Shown here one piece after another: positions 42,774 to 52,808 of a DNA stretch of 64,000 nt. The DNA is taken from the NCBI GenBank assembly GCA_016290295.1, contig JAEETJ010000002.1, forward strand, positions 143,583 through 207,582, written 5' to 3'. Every line of letters begins with the position of its first letter. Position 1 is the stretch's first letter. The notes beneath the pieces were generated by a model. That model searched no databases, had not been told where the DNA came from, and worked only from the letters and a program-made list of their open reading frames with translations. Made by a program: the position numbers and the translations under genes. This DNA is from Bacteroidales bacterium. Its GTDB lineage: Bacteria; Bacteroidota; Bacteroidia; Bacteroidales; WCHB1-69.

Positions 42774-43991
42774 CTATTTAAGATTCAGTTTATGTCCCAT
42801 TTTCTCCTGTTTGGTCTTCAGGTAGTAGCGGTTGATGTCGTTGGGTTCGATGATGATGGGCACAGTCTCCACAATGTCAATGCCATAACCATTCAAGCCC
42901 ACACGCTTGGCAGGATTGTTGGTAATCAGACGGATTTTCTTGGCTTTTTGGTCGTTAAGTATCTGTGCACCAATACCATAGTCGCGTTCATCGGCACGGA
43001 AGCCGAGTTCCAAATTGGCTTCTACGGTATCGCGGCCCAACTCCTGTAAGTGATAGGCTTTCAGCTTGTTAACCAAGCCAATACCTCTGCCTTCCTGACT
43101 CATATACAGGACCATGCCCTTGCCTTCCTTCTCTATCATCTCCATAGAGCGGTGCAGCTGTGCACCACAGTCGCATTTGCAGGAGCCAAAGATGTCACCA
43201 GTAGCGCAAGAAGAGTGGACACGCACGAGTACGGTGTCACCATCTTCCCATTCGCCTTTTTTCAGCACTAAGTGTGTGCTGTTATTGTTGAGTTGGGTGT
43301 ATGCTATCAGTCTGAAGTTACCCCACTGGGTAGGCAGATTCACTTCCTGTTCCTTGCGTATCATCTTCTCATTCTTCACCCTATAGGCAATCAGATCCTG
43401 GATGGTGATGATTTTGATATCGTGTTTGGCGGCCACTTCCATCAGTTGGGGCAGACGTGCCATGGTGCCATCGGGATTGATAATTTCAATCAGGGCACCC
43501 ACGGGTTGCAAGCCTGCCAAGCGAGCCAAGTCAACTGCAGCTTCGGTATGTCCGGCACGCACCAGCACTCCGCCATCACGGGCACGCAAAGGGTTTATGT
43601 GCCCAGGACGACCAAAATGTTCGGGTTTGGATTCAGGATTTGCCAATGCCTTAATAGTATAGGCTCTATCGTGCATGGATACACCTGTAGTGCATCCTTG
43701 TCCCAGCAAGTCGACTGTCACGGTAAATGGTGTGCCGTGCAGCGAAGTGTTGAAGGCATTATCCACCTGCATTTCCAGATTCAGCTGGCGGCAGCGTTCC
43801 TCAGACATGGGAGCGCACAAAACGCCACGACCATAGCTGAGCATAAAGTTTACCTTTTCAGGGGTTACATGTTCCGCGGCAATGATAAAATCTCCTTCAT
43901 TCTCGCGGTCTTCATCATCTACTACAATGAGGAATTTCCCTTGTTTGAAATCCTCGATAGCTTCTTCAATAGTATTCAGTTTTATCTCCAT
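42774..43991 (-). CDS. ribBA: bifunctional DHBP synthase / GTP cyclohydrolase II
   Basis: First enzymes of both branches of riboflavin synthesis. 405 residues. RibB half: [20 protein letters not shown] at about 25-45 and [18 protein letters not shown] region with [12 protein letters not shown]. RibA half from about 200: [18 protein letters not shown] (zinc ligands), [13 protein letters not shown] and GYGIDIVE. Both halves look complete. It overlaps the upstream DUF5689 gene by ten bases; no FMN riboswitch precedes it, so expression likely follows the TonB operon. Confidence 0.96.
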   Translation of the reverse strand: MEIKLNTIEEAIEDFKQGKFLIVVDDEDRENEGDFIIAAEHVTPEKVNFMLSYGRGVLCAPMSEERCRQLNLEMQVDNAFNTSLHGTPFTVTVDLLGQGCTTGVSMHDRAYTIKALANPESKPEHFGRPGHINPLRARDGGVLVRAGHTEAAVDLARLAGLQPVGALIEIINPDGTMARLPQLMEVAAKHDIKIITIQDLIAYRVKNEKMIRKEQEVNLPTQWGNFRLIAYTQLNNNSTHLVLKKGEWEDGDTVLVRVHSSCATGDIFGSCKCDCGAQLHRSMEMIEKEGKGMVLYMSQEGRGIGLVNKLKAYHLQELGRDTVEANLELGFRADERDYGIGAQILNDQKAKKIRLITNNPAKRVGLNGYGIDIVETVPIIIEPNDINRYYLKTKQEKMGHKLNLK

Positions 43992-45283
43992 TCTATTTTG
44001 TAAAAATTAAGTGCCTTGATACACCATCTATGAGATGCGGGGTTAGTGGTGGACTTGTTGTATCTGATACCTATTCTGAACGTTCCCTGCGGAACTGGTG
44101 TCAAGGCGTTACTGTTAGCGAAAGTAGTGGGGTAGGAGGCAAGAGTGTATAAATGCCACTCATTCATGTCGATATCACCACCCTGATAAGTGGTGGAATA
44201 ATACACTTGATAGTAGTCAGGATTAGTTACATCTGAAATCTGGTGCTCGATTTTCAGAATGCAGTCAGCATCGTTAATGGTGATTGCGGGAGAGATAACC
44301 CAGTCGTCACAGGTGCCGGTTTCTGGCAGGTGATACAGGAATTCGTTGCCGCTGAAACTCTGATACTTCCATGCATCTGCTGTGGTCTGAATCCAGCCAC
44401 CAGAAGTCAACGAGTTGGCACTGACAGCCTCTTTGTGAACAAGCACTTCTGTAGGTTGCGGCTCCACATAGGCCGGTTTAATATCTTCCGCAGTACGCAA
44501 AGTGAATTGGTAATCGTTTTTGTAAATAGTCAAAATACCAGTTAAGTCATATTCCTTGGTGGCATCGATAATGATGTTTCTGAACTTGGCATAATTGGAA
44601 GTTCTCACAATAATATTGAAATTATCCAAAGCACGGTCACAGGTGACCTCGTTGGTGGCCAACTGCAAACCATGGCAAGCGGAGCTGAAACGAGCACCTT
44701 TGATGGTACAGAGACAGTTGACTTTGTCCGCTGACAAGTCTGCGTTGGAATTGATTTCACAAATGCCTCCACAGGGTGACAGTTCATTGATATTGTCCAT
44801 GCTGGGCAAACCTTCTTTGGATAAATATTTGCCGAGCATCATATGATTGATACGGCCTATGCTGTTCTCGTAAATCCAGCCAATTTGATATTTGTTGTAG
44901 TAGTCGCCCACCACCAAACCATCACAGTTGATGTAAACGATCTGGCCTACAGGATATTCATTGAACAGACTGCTCTGGTCAATAGCAATCTCAATACCAC
45001 CGGTTTGGTCTTGCACGGTGATGTATTTGTAGCAGTTTCCACCTTCATCAGAGCTGACCACCACGGCCTTCACGACGAAACGTTCACCGCTATATTGACA
45101 GATGGAGTCCGTGACATTCATGTTCAATTGTGTATGTCTTGCCTTAATATCAGCAATGGTTTTGTTGGCTCTTTTCCCGGTATATTCCGGGGCTTTGAAT
45201 TCCGGAGCTTCCCATTTTTTGCATGAGCCCAAAGAAAGAATCAGGGCTAACAATATAATTGATATGCTATATATTTTTTTCAT
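43982..45283 (-). CDS. DUF5689 lipoprotein, copy 2
   Basis: 433 residues; leader [21 protein letters not shown] with lipobox Cys21. The DUF5689 part (about 50-200) has [55 protein letters not shown]-terminal choice-of-anchor or jelly-roll domain follows, with WVISPAI and [20 protein letters not shown]. The same order and motifs occur in the gene upstream, so they are tandem paralogues. Surface or periplasmic face of the outer membrane. Overlaps ribBA. Confidence 0.88.
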   Translation of the reverse strand: MKKIYSISIILLALILSLGSCKKWEAPEFKAPEYTGKRANKTIADIKARHTQLNMNVTDSICQYSGERFVVKAVVVSSDEGGNCYKYITVQDQTGGIEIAIDQSSLFNEYPVGQIVYINCDGLVVGDYYNKYQIGWIYENSIGRINHMMLGKYLSKEGLPSMDNINELSPCGGICEINSNADLSADKVNCLCTIKGARFSSACHGLQLATNEVTCDRALDNFNIIVRTSNYAKFRNIIIDATKEYDLTGILTIYKNDYQFTLRTAEDIKPAYVEPQPTEVLVHKEAVSANSLTSGGWIQTTADAWKYQSFSGNEFLYHLPETGTCDDWVISPAITINDADCILKIEHQISDVTNPDYYQVYYSTTYQGGDIDMNEWHLYTLASYPTTFANSNALTPVPQGTFRIGIRYNKSTTNPASHRWCIKALNFYKIEWR

Positions 45284-45297
45284 ATTAGGGAAAGATT

Positions 45298-46554
45298 TTA
45301 TTGTTCAACGATAGATGATACTTTATATGAAGACAGCAACCAAGTTGAATTGGTATTGTCATTATATCTGAAAGCGAATCTCAAGTTTGTGGCAGACAAT
45401 AATTCGGCAGGCAAATTATAATTATAAGTGGTAAAGCTAGTCGTGAAATCATTTACATTCAGGCTATGCCATTCACTTTCATTGATGTCACCTCCAGTAT
45501 AAGTTGTGGAATAATATACCTGACGGTTAGCTGTACCATTCAGGGAACGGTGAGTAAATGACATCTTCAGATTGTCGTAGTTGGTGGCGTTGATGACCGG
45601 TGAAATCAGCCAGCTGTCGTTGCTACCAGCGGTACCGACAATTCTCATGGCAGTACCAGACATATATTCCCAGCTGCTGCCGCTGGTAGTCTTATTGATC
45701 CATCCATTTTCCAAGGGATTTTGTGACAAATCCATATTGCACACTACAATTTCTGTGGGTACAGTAGGAACTACAGGAGTGGAAATATCTGATAAGAATC
45801 TAAGTGTCAACTGATTAGTAGTTCTAAAACGGGAGAGGATAGCTACGATGTCGAAAGTACCCTCAGGAGTCATCTGGCTGGCAAAATCGGCATATCTGCT
45901 GGTGTAGAGAACAATCTCACCACCTCCTTCAATCACAATATCATTAGAAGTTCCACTGCTTGTGGTTTCTGCAAACTTTTGTCCAGGATACTTGAAATGA
46001 CAGTCTTTGATACGGACCAAACGGTTGTACATGTTTTCCTGAATCTGATATGCAGAGGTTATCTCGATGGGTTCGGGAACTTGACCGGGAGCCCCGTCTT
46101 TGAAGATGTATTTGTACAGCACATTGGAGTTGATACCTACCATGCCGTCATTTTCCCACCATCCTAACTGGGGCAGCATGCCATAGTCACCCAGCACAAG
46201 ACCGTCGCAATTCACAAATACACGCTGTCCAACAGGATAGTTCATATAGAGGGAAGTGCTGTTAATTTTAATTTGTACACCAGCGGTACCATCATCAATA
46301 GTAATATATTTGTAACAGTTACCTTCTTTGTCGCTGGAAATAACGATACCTTGAATCACAATACCTTTTGGGAGCGTGTCGTAGGTAAAACCAGCGGTGA
46401 GAGGATGATATTCCAGCAATTGGGCTATCGTATGGGTAGCCTTGCCGTCGTATGTAGCTATCGGTGCCACATCCAATTCGCGTTTGCACGAGGTCAGTAA
46501 AAACACTGCCACAGTCAACAAAAGCGATATGCTATATAATTTATTCTTTTTCAT
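45298..46554 (-). CDS. DUF5689 lipoprotein, copy 1
   Basis: 418 residues; leader MKKNKLYSISLLLTVAVFLLTSC (Cys23). DUF5689 motifs [51 protein letters not shown], and a C-terminal jelly-roll with SWLISPVINATNYD and [19 protein letters not shown]. It lies 42 bases after the TonB receptor and 14 bases before copy 2, so it is the likely partner lipoprotein of the receptor. Divergence from copy 2 is moderate, indicating an older duplication. Confidence 0.88.
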   Translation of the reverse strand: MKKNKLYSISLLLTVAVFLLTSCKRELDVAPIATYDGKATHTIAQLLEYHPLTAGFTYDTLPKGIVIQGIVISSDKEGNCYKYITIDDGTAGVQIKINSTSLYMNYPVGQRVFVNCDGLVLGDYGMLPQLGWWENDGMVGINSNVLYKYIFKDGAPGQVPEPIEITSAYQIQENMYNRLVRIKDCHFKYPGQKFAETTSSGTSNDIVIEGGGEIVLYTSRYADFASQMTPEGTFDIVAILSRFRTTNQLTLRFLSDISTPVVPTVPTEIVVCNMDLSQNPLENGWINKTTSGSSWEYMSGTAMRIVGTAGSNDSWLISPVINATNYDNLKMSFTHRSLNGTANRQVYYSTTYTGGDINESEWHSLNVNDFTTSFTTYNYNLPAELLSATNLRFAFRYNDNTNSTWLLSSYKVSSIVEQ

Positions 46555-46596
46555 CGTTTCTTTCTTTAAAATTGATAATCAGTGTTTTAACTTATT

Positions 46597-49128
46597 CTAG
46601 TTGAATTGGAAATTAAGACCGGCATAGAAAGTGGTGCCGAATGCATAGTAGTATTTGTTCTGGAATTTGTCGGAATTATAAGTGGTGTAATCATAACGAT
46701 ACTGCTCCCATGCGGTGGTGATCAGGTTCTTGTTGTTGGTGATATTGGTTACGCTTACATTGAAACCGATGGTGTAATTTTTGATTCTCCATGATTTGCT
46801 GATTGAAGCGTCGAGAGTGAACTGGCCTTTCAGGCGAGTTTGGCTGGCCATAGCGATATAGGCGGGGTCGTCGACGGCTAAGGTGCCACGGGCAAAAGTG
46901 GTTCTTCTTTCAGGGTTCAAATCACAGTAAATTTTGTCGAAATAATTGGCATTGATATTCACCCACCAGTATTTGTGATTGAATTTCAGACCGATAGTGG
47001 CAGCAGCCTGAGGAGAGCCTGCTACATGGTAGTTTTTCCAATAAACCGTACGGTTTACATCACCTTCAAAGTCACTGCCGTTTTCTGCATTGATGGTCAC
47101 ATTGGCACGGTCGGAGTAACGGTAATCACCATAGTTGCCGGCCAAAATCAGGGCGAACATAGAGCCTAATTTGATTTCAGCACCCAATTCCACACCTAAA
47201 TGTCTCTGGTCGATACCTGTCATGGAATAGTTCACCATACTCTGCATACCATCGTGGTAGAAGCTGACCAACTTGGTCTGGTCATTGATCTGAGTGAAAT
47301 ACCCCGTCAAACGCAAGGTGACCACCGGATATTTCATTATATAAGAGAAGTCAATGGCACCGACTTTTTCAGTTTTCAGGTTATCAACATATTTGTTTCT
47401 GATTCTGGGAGCCACAAAAGCATTGAGTACGCTGGGTGCGTTACTTTCATACAAACCATTCAACACCAAATAATTACGTCCGTTAATTTTGTAGGTAACT
47501 CCACCTTTAAATCCGTATTCGCAGAAGGACTTTGTTGCCGAACGACCTTTTGAGTCATCCTGGAAACGACCGTTTTTCATGTGTCCGACTCTCCAGAATT
47601 CTGTTCCGCCAATAGAAGCGCCGAGATTGAAATCAACTTTGTTATAGGAGAATAGCACCTGAGCCCAAGCTTTTTGAATCCAAATATGATAGTCGTAATC
47701 ATATCCGAAAACATCGCCTTCATGGAGCTCTTTATCCTTGTTATCCAGGTCGTTGTATTGCACATTGGCATCATCCGGGAAGTCGCCTTCTGAATACTTG
47801 TCCACATCCAACCAGTAAAGGCCACCCAGCAAATCACCGATGGTCTTGTAATTGCGTTGTTTGATACCACGGAGATCAACCCCGTACACAAATTTTATAT
47901 TTTCATTTATGGTATAAATGGCATTAGTGCTACCACCCAAAAGCAGGTGATCATAAATACGATTTTCAATCATATACTGTGCCCGTTTGCCCTGATATGC
48001 AGCTGTTTGGTTCACTTCATACATTCTGTCCCAGTTGATCTGGCGAACATTGGCATTGGTCTTCCATTCGTTCAACACATCCCAATAGGTAGAGGTTGTG
48101 TCACCATCTTGTATTTGATAGCTGGGAAGATAACGATAATAATCGGGTCTTGGATCCTGAGCGTCATACCAGTTGAGGGAGGTAGTGCTGTTTCTGCCGA
48201 AAGTGGCGGTCAACGTAGTGGTCATGTTCAGCTTCGAATCTGGTGTGTAGTAGTGGGTAAGCTGGATAACCGGTTCATGCACGTTTCTGACACGGGCATT
48301 ACGTTTTTTGCCCTGATACCAACCCCAGTTGGGATTGTAATAATGAGAGCCTGTGATATCGTAGGCTTCATCAACCGAATTGCCCTGCATGCCACGTACG
48401 GTCGGTGCACCGAAAGCCGTAAGGTTCAAGGCATGAGCGGTGTTGAACTTTTTCTCCAAGGCAACAAAATAACTGTACCCATTGTATGAGACACCATCCA
48501 CATAGCTCAATGCATTACCGAATCGAGCTGACAATGAGGCAACTACCGACCAGCCCTTGTTCAATACACCAGAGGCGTAGGTGAATTGCAAACGATTGGT
48601 ATAAGTCCTGTTAGTCAATGAATAACCCGCACGGATCTGTTTGCGGTAGGAGGATGCGCGAGTGTTATAATTGCCGGCACCACCAATATCGCCGAAGTTG
48701 AACGTGCAGACATTCAAGCCCGTAATGTTTTCCGGATAACGCATCACATGATTCAAACCGCCCCATTGGGAATAGGTGGCACGACCCGTGACCAAACTGT
48801 TAAATTGAAAACCATTGATGCAGATGTTCTGATAACGATTGTCATAACCTCTTGCTTTGAAATAAGCTATACTGAATGTATAGGAGGTGTTATTATCATA
48901 CACATCTTTGGAGGAGTGCAACAATCCCGGCACATAGTCGGTCTCGCTATCCGCATTCTCCTGACCTTCGGTAAGGTCGTAATTTTCCGTCGACGAATCT
49001 GTCTCGGTACTGACCACAGCGGTTTTCTTATCCCGTTGTTTTTTCTGCTTCTTACCGCCAGACTCCTGTGAACTTGCTATCATACAAGAGATTAGCAACA
49101 CAACTAACAAGAATAAAGTTTTTTTCAT
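46597..49128 (-). CDS. TonB-dependent outer membrane receptor
   Basis: Outer-membrane active transporter; substrate unknown. 843 residues from the ATG at 49128: signal peptide MKKTLFLLVVLLISCMIASS, a Lys/Gln-rich linker, a plug-like region (residues about 55-150, ICINGFQFNSLVTGRATYSQWGG) and a long barrel with many aromatic-rich strands ending TFYAGLNFQFN, a typical final strand with terminal Phe/Asn. No N-terminal carboxypeptidase-like domain and no clear TonB box were seen. It leads an operon with two DUF5689 lipoproteins, ribBA and queF, and diverges from a nuclease-like gene. The upstream start at 49188 is excluded by the -7 box. Confidence 0.85.
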   Translation of the reverse strand: MKKTLFLLVVLLISCMIASSQESGGKKQKKQRDKKTAVVSTETDSSTENYDLTEGQENADSETDYVPGLLHSSKDVYDNNTSYTFSIAYFKARGYDNRYQNICINGFQFNSLVTGRATYSQWGGLNHVMRYPENITGLNVCTFNFGDIGGAGNYNTRASSYRKQIRAGYSLTNRTYTNRLQFTYASGVLNKGWSVVASLSARFGNALSYVDGVSYNGYSYFVALEKKFNTAHALNLTAFGAPTVRGMQGNSVDEAYDITGSHYYNPNWGWYQGKKRNARVRNVHEPVIQLTHYYTPDSKLNMTTTLTATFGRNSTTSLNWYDAQDPRPDYYRYLPSYQIQDGDTTSTYWDVLNEWKTNANVRQINWDRMYEVNQTAAYQGKRAQYMIENRIYDHLLLGGSTNAIYTINENIKFVYGVDLRGIKQRNYKTIGDLLGGLYWLDVDKYSEGDFPDDANVQYNDLDNKDKELHEGDVFGYDYDYHIWIQKAWAQVLFSYNKVDFNLGASIGGTEFWRVGHMKNGRFQDDSKGRSATKSFCEYGFKGGVTYKINGRNYLVLNGLYESNAPSVLNAFVAPRIRNKYVDNLKTEKVGAIDFSYIMKYPVVTLRLTGYFTQINDQTKLVSFYHDGMQSMVNYSMTGIDQRHLGVELGAEIKLGSMFALILAGNYGDYRYSDRANVTINAENGSDFEGDVNRTVYWKNYHVAGSPQAAATIGLKFNHKYWWVNINANYFDKIYCDLNPERRTTFARGTLAVDDPAYIAMASQTRLKGQFTLDASISKSWRIKNYTIGFNVSVTNITNNKNLITTAWEQYRYDYTTYNSDKFQNKYYYAFGTTFYAGLNFQFN

Positions 49129-49159
49129 AGACCCAATTTTAGTCGAATAAATTAAATTA

Positions 49160-49167
49160 CAAAAATA
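49160..49167 (-). promoter_or_regulatory. -7 box for the TonB/DUF5689 operon
   Basis: CAAAAATA reads TATTTTTG on the minus strand, 32 bases before the ATG at 49128; divergent from the box at 49225. Confidence 0.75.
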
Positions 49168-49224
49168 GGAAAAAACTATTTTATACAAACCATTTTAAAA
49201 TAGATTTTCTTTAAAAAAATAATG

Positions 49225-49232
49225 TATATTTG
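49225..49232 (+). promoter_or_regulatory. -7 box for the nuclease-like gene
   Basis: TATATTTG followed by CA, 24 bases before the ATG at 49257. Confidence 0.78.
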
Positions 49233-49256
49233 CATTTTAAATAATTCGATAGAACT

Positions 49257-50282
49257 ATGAAGCATAAAATTCTAACACTGATTGCATTTCTGTTTGCCGT
49301 TAACATTATTGTTTTCGCACAAGGCAACAAGAAAGAGGCCATTATTGCATTCTACAACTTGGAAAATCTTTTTGACACAGAAGATGACCCTCTTACTAAT
49401 GACGCTGAATTTCTGCCCACAGGGAGCAACCAGTGGACCATGGAAAGGTATCAGAAAAAACTCGAGAACATGTCTTCCGTGATATGCTTGATAGGTCAGG
49501 AACAGGGTGGAGTAGTGGTCATCGGCGTTTCCGAGATTGAGAACCGGAAAGTGTTGGAAGATTTGGTGGCCATGCCGAAACTGCAGCCCCTCAAGCTGGG
49601 AGTAGCCCATCATGATTCACCAGACCGTCGTGGTGTGGATGTCGCTTTCTTATACAGTAAAGAACGTTTCCAACTGTTGGATACCAGAGCTTTCCCGGTG
49701 GTGACCGACGACACCAGTTTCCGCACCCGTGACCTCTTCCTGATGAGCGGTGTGGTGGATAAGACCGACACCATCCACTGCATTGTGATGCACTGGCCCT
49801 CCAAAATCGGTGGCGAGAAACGAAGCATGCCCAAGCGTGTTGCTGCCGCTACAGCCGCAAGACATATAGCCGATTCATTACTGGCAGCCAATATCAATGC
49901 CAATATCATTTTCATGGGCGACTTCAACGACAATCCCACCTCCAAGAGTGTGAAAGAAGTGCTGCATCCACAAGTGAAAATCAAGGATGTGCAAAGGGGA
50001 GACCTTTTCAACCCCATGTGGAAAATGTACCAGGATGGTATCGGAACATACGCATATAGAGACAATTGGGATGTTATCGATCAGATAATCATCTCTGCCA
50101 ACTTAGTGAATCCCGTGAGAAGTAACAGCTACAAGTTTGTGACTGCCAAGGTGTTCCGCCGCCAGTTTATGCTGACACAATCAGGCTCTTATACCGGCTA
50201 TCCCTTCAGAACTTTTGCCGGTGGAGCTTACCAGGGTGGCTATAGCGACCATTTCCCAGTTTATATTATTCTTGAAAAATAA
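49257..50282 (+). CDS. secreted endonuclease/exonuclease/phosphatase-fold protein
   Basis: 341 residues with a signal peptide (MKHKILTLIAFLFAVNIIVFAQ). EEP-fold residues are all visible: FYNLENLFD, VIGVSEIENRKV (metal Glu), RRGVDVAFLY, VMHWPSKIGG, IFMGDFNDNPTS (Asp/Asn), DVIDQIIIS and the C-terminal YSDHFPVYI (Asp-His). It may be a nuclease or a phosphatase; the exact substrate is not fixed by the motifs. Divergent from the TonB receptor and paired with it in many Bacteroidota (recalled from general knowledge), suggesting extracellular or periplasmic nucleic-acid or phosphoester breakdown. Confidence 0.88.
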   Translation: MKHKILTLIAFLFAVNIIVFAQGNKKEAIIAFYNLENLFDTEDDPLTNDAEFLPTGSNQWTMERYQKKLENMSSVICLIGQEQGGVVVIGVSEIENRKVLEDLVAMPKLQPLKLGVAHHDSPDRRGVDVAFLYSKERFQLLDTRAFPVVTDDTSFRTRDLFLMSGVVDKTDTIHCIVMHWPSKIGGEKRSMPKRVAAATAARHIADSLLAANINANIIFMGDFNDNPTSKSVKEVLHPQVKIKDVQRGDLFNPMWKMYQDGIGTYAYRDNWDVIDQIIISANLVNPVRSNSYKFVTAKVFRRQFMLTQSGSYTGYPFRTFAGGAYQGGYSDHFPVYIILEK

Positions 50283-50303
50283 ACAATTGAAATACAAATA
50301 GTT

Positions 50304-51038
50304 ATGGATAAAAAACTCGTAATCATCCCGACCTACAACGAAAAAGAGAATATCGAGAAAATCATCAGGACAGTATTTGGCCTTGGTGATTATCATATTT
50401 TGATTATAGAGGACAATTCTCCAGACGGAACTGCTGAAATTGTAAAGAAATTGATAGGGGAGTACCCTGAAAAATTGTTTATAGAGGAAAGAAAGGGCAA
50501 ATTGGGCTTAGGAACAGCCTATATTCATGGTTTCAAATGGGCTTTGGCACATAATTATGACTTTGTTTTCGAAATGGACGCTGATTTTTCGCATAATCCA
50601 GAAGATTTGGCCCGTTTATATGCCGCTTGTGTGGATGAAAATGCCGATTTGGCCATCGGATCACGATATTGTAAAGGCGTAAATGTTATCAACTGGCCCA
50701 TGTCGCGTTTGTTGATGTCATATTATGGCTCAGCATACGTACGCATCATGCTGGGTATTCCAGTTCATGACACCACAGCGGGCTTCAAATGCTACAGAGC
50801 TACAACGCTGCGTGCCATCGATTTTGACAAGATTCATCATGTGGGTTACGGATTCCAGATTGAGATGAAATACAATGTTTATAAATTAGGCTTCAAAATT
50901 GTTGAAGTTCCCATCATTTTCAAGGATCGTACGGAAGGCACGTCAAAAATGTCCGGAGGAATTTTCAAGGAAGCGATTTTTGGTGTTATTGGCCTGAGAT
51001 TTCGCTCGTGGTTCAGAAAATGGGAAAGACTTCAATAA
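50304..51038 (+). CDS. polyprenol-phosphate mannosyl/glycosyltransferase (GT2, DPM1-like)
   Basis: Transfers a sugar from a nucleotide donor to a polyprenyl phosphate at the inner membrane. 244 residues: VIIPTYNEKENIEKIIRTVF, the metal site EMDADFSHNPEDL (DAD), SRYCKGV, TTAGFKCYR and a GTSKMSGG pattern typical of dolichol-phosphate-mannose synthases. No long C-terminal membrane part. Follows the nuclease-like gene by 21 bases and may share its transcript, though with no evident functional link. Confidence 0.92.
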   Translation: MDKKLVIIPTYNEKENIEKIIRTVFGLGDYHILIIEDNSPDGTAEIVKKLIGEYPEKLFIEERKGKLGLGTAYIHGFKWALAHNYDFVFEMDADFSHNPEDLARLYAACVDENADLAIGSRYCKGVNVINWPMSRLLMSYYGSAYVRIMLGIPVHDTTAGFKCYRATTLRAIDFDKIHHVGYGFQIEMKYNVYKLGFKIVEVPIIFKDRTEGTSKMSGGIFKEAIFGVIGLRFRSWFRKWERLQ

Positions 51039-51200
51039 ATGTGCTAATTAGTCAATGTGCTAATGTGCTAATCAATTAGTTAATTAGTTAATGTGTTGAT
51101 AAGAATTCAAAATTTAAAATTCAGAATAGGATTATTTTTTTTGATAATATGATGATGATGCGCAACTGTCAACTATCAACTGTAAACTGTCAACTTTATT
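51033..51200. repeat. composite tract before the NfeD-type gene
   Basis: TGTGCTAATTAGTCAATGTG, CTAATCAATTAGTTAATTAG, GAATTCAAAATTTAAAATTC and CAACTATCAACTGTAAACTG units. The rest of 51039-51260 is AT-rich without coding potential. Confidence 0.7.
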
Positions 51201-51260
51201 GTGGGGAAGGGATGCTATTTAACATAATATAAATTATACGAAAAATATTTTACCCGAAAA

Positions 51261-52682
51261 ATGCGTAGATTTGCCATTATTTTGCTGATATTTGCACTGT
51301 TATGCGAGATGCTACCATTGCAGGCACAGAACGAATCTTCCGACAAAATTTCTTCTAAAAATTTTGAATACAAATCTACGGAAAAAAATTCAAAGAAATT
51401 ATCTCCGCAGAAAATTTTCTATTTCAAAATTGACGACAATATTTCGCGTCCGTCACAGCGAAAATTAAACAAAGCTATTGAGCAAGCCACTGCACAAGAC
51501 GCTGACATTTTGTTCATGGAATTGAACACTTTTGGCGGTGAGCTGGATGCTGCTGACAAGATGCGAACGGCGCTGCTGGAATGTCCGATTCCGACTATCG
51601 TCTTCATTAACAAAAACGCTGCTTCCGCCGGTGCGCTGATTTCTATTGCCTGTGACTCCATTTACATGGCTCCTGGCAGTTCTATTGGTGCGGCTTCTGT
51701 GGTTGATCAGACTGGCCAGGTTTTGCCCGACAAATACCAGTCTTATATGCGCTCACTGATGCGTTCTACGGCAGAAATGAACGGACGAGACCCGGATATT
51801 GCCCAGGCCATGGTCGATCCGGATGTGGAAATTAAAGGCGTATCGGAAAAAGGTAAAGTGCTGACTTTCACCACATCAGAGGCTATTGAGAACGGTTTTT
51901 GCAATGCAGAAGCCAATGATATGGATGAAGTGTTAAAAAAAGCTGATATTCAGTCATATACCATTGAAAATCAGCAAGAATCATGGATTGACAAAGTCAT
52001 TTCTTTTTTAATTAATCCCATTGTGAGCGGTATTCTCATCATGTTCATCATTGGTGGCATCTATTTTGAGATGCAGGCTCCGGGTATTGGTTTTGCCTTG
52101 CTGGTTTCAGTGGTGGCCGCACTACTCTATTTTGCACCCCATTATTTGGAAGGACTGGCCGCACATTGGGAAATCCTGGTGTTTATTGTCGGTCTGGGCT
52201 TGTTGCTCTTAGAAATATTTGTCGTGCCGGGCTTCGGTGTTACCGGCATCTCTGGCATCATTCTGATGGTGGCGGCACTGGTTCTTACCATGACTTTTAA
52301 TATTGGTTTTGATTTCAGTTTTTCAGCTCCTGAACTTTTTATTGAATATCTGTTTTTGGTGATAGCAGCTTGTTTCGCTGGATTTTTACTCTCACTATGG
52401 TTAGGGAAAAAACTCATTACCGCCGACACACGCTATGGTTCGCTGGCACTGAAAACAAATATGGATACAGATAAGGGCTTTGTGGCACAGGATATGCAGT
52501 TGGCACAATATGTTGGAAAACAGGGGATTGCCTCTACCCTATTGCGACCTGTCGGGAAAATAGAAATTGACGGCGAGTACTTAGACGCTACTTCGGAAGT
52601 GGGATTTATAGACAAAGGCGATCCTATCGAGGTAACCCGCTTTGAGAACGCGCAACTGTTCGTGAAGAGAATTAATAATTAA
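51261..52682 (+). CDS. NfeD-family membrane serine protease
   Basis: 473 residues. Signal peptide (MRRFAIILLIFALLCEMLPLQA), a ClpP-class protease domain with MELNTFGGELDAADKMR, INKNAASAGALISIACD (nucleophile Ser in AASAGA) and GSSIGAASVVD, then four hydrophobic segments (about 245-395), and a C-terminal OB-fold NfeD domain (GKQGIASTLLRPVGKIEIDG). Likely works with a band-7/stomatin protein in membrane quality control, but none is adjacent. Ends RINN in a repeat. Confidence 0.92.
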   Translation: MRRFAIILLIFALLCEMLPLQAQNESSDKISSKNFEYKSTEKNSKKLSPQKIFYFKIDDNISRPSQRKLNKAIEQATAQDADILFMELNTFGGELDAADKMRTALLECPIPTIVFINKNAASAGALISIACDSIYMAPGSSIGAASVVDQTGQVLPDKYQSYMRSLMRSTAEMNGRDPDIAQAMVDPDVEIKGVSEKGKVLTFTTSEAIENGFCNAEANDMDEVLKKADIQSYTIENQQESWIDKVISFLINPIVSGILIMFIIGGIYFEMQAPGIGFALLVSVVAALLYFAPHYLEGLAAHWEILVFIVGLGLLLLEIFVVPGFGVTGISGIILMVAALVLTMTFNIGFDFSFSAPELFIEYLFLVIAACFAGFLLSLWLGKKLITADTRYGSLALKTNMDTDKGFVAQDMQLAQYVGKQGIASTLLRPVGKIEIDGEYLDATSEVGFIDKGDPIEVTRFENAQLFVKRINN

Positions 52683-52807
52683 CAATTAATAGGTTTTAGG
52701 TGTTAGGTTTCAGGGGTCAGTGATTAGTGGTTAATAGTTAATAGTTTTCAGTTTTCAGTTTTCAACTCAATAAATTGGCACATTAGCACATTGATAATTA
52801 GCACATT
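52671..52807. repeat. composite tract between NfeD-type gene and pssA
   Basis: AATTAATAATTAACAATTAA at the stop, then GGTTTTAGGTGTTAGGTTTC, GTTTTCAGTTTTCAGTTTTC, and TTGGCACATTAGCACATTGA units up to the pssA start. Confidence 0.75.
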
Positions 52808-52808
52808 T

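Noticed and set aside
42704..42774. preQ1 riboswitch before queF
   Set aside because: No preQ1 aptamer pattern; the hairpin is built from tandem/inverted copies of an intergenic repeat and has no downstream T-run.
43980..44100. FMN riboswitch before ribBA
   Set aside because: The upstream DNA is coding for the DUF5689 lipoprotein, which overlaps ribBA by ten bases.
51265..51272. TAGATTTG as a -7 box
   Set aside because: It lies within the first codons of the NfeD-type gene, whose signal peptide starts at 51261; a chance match.
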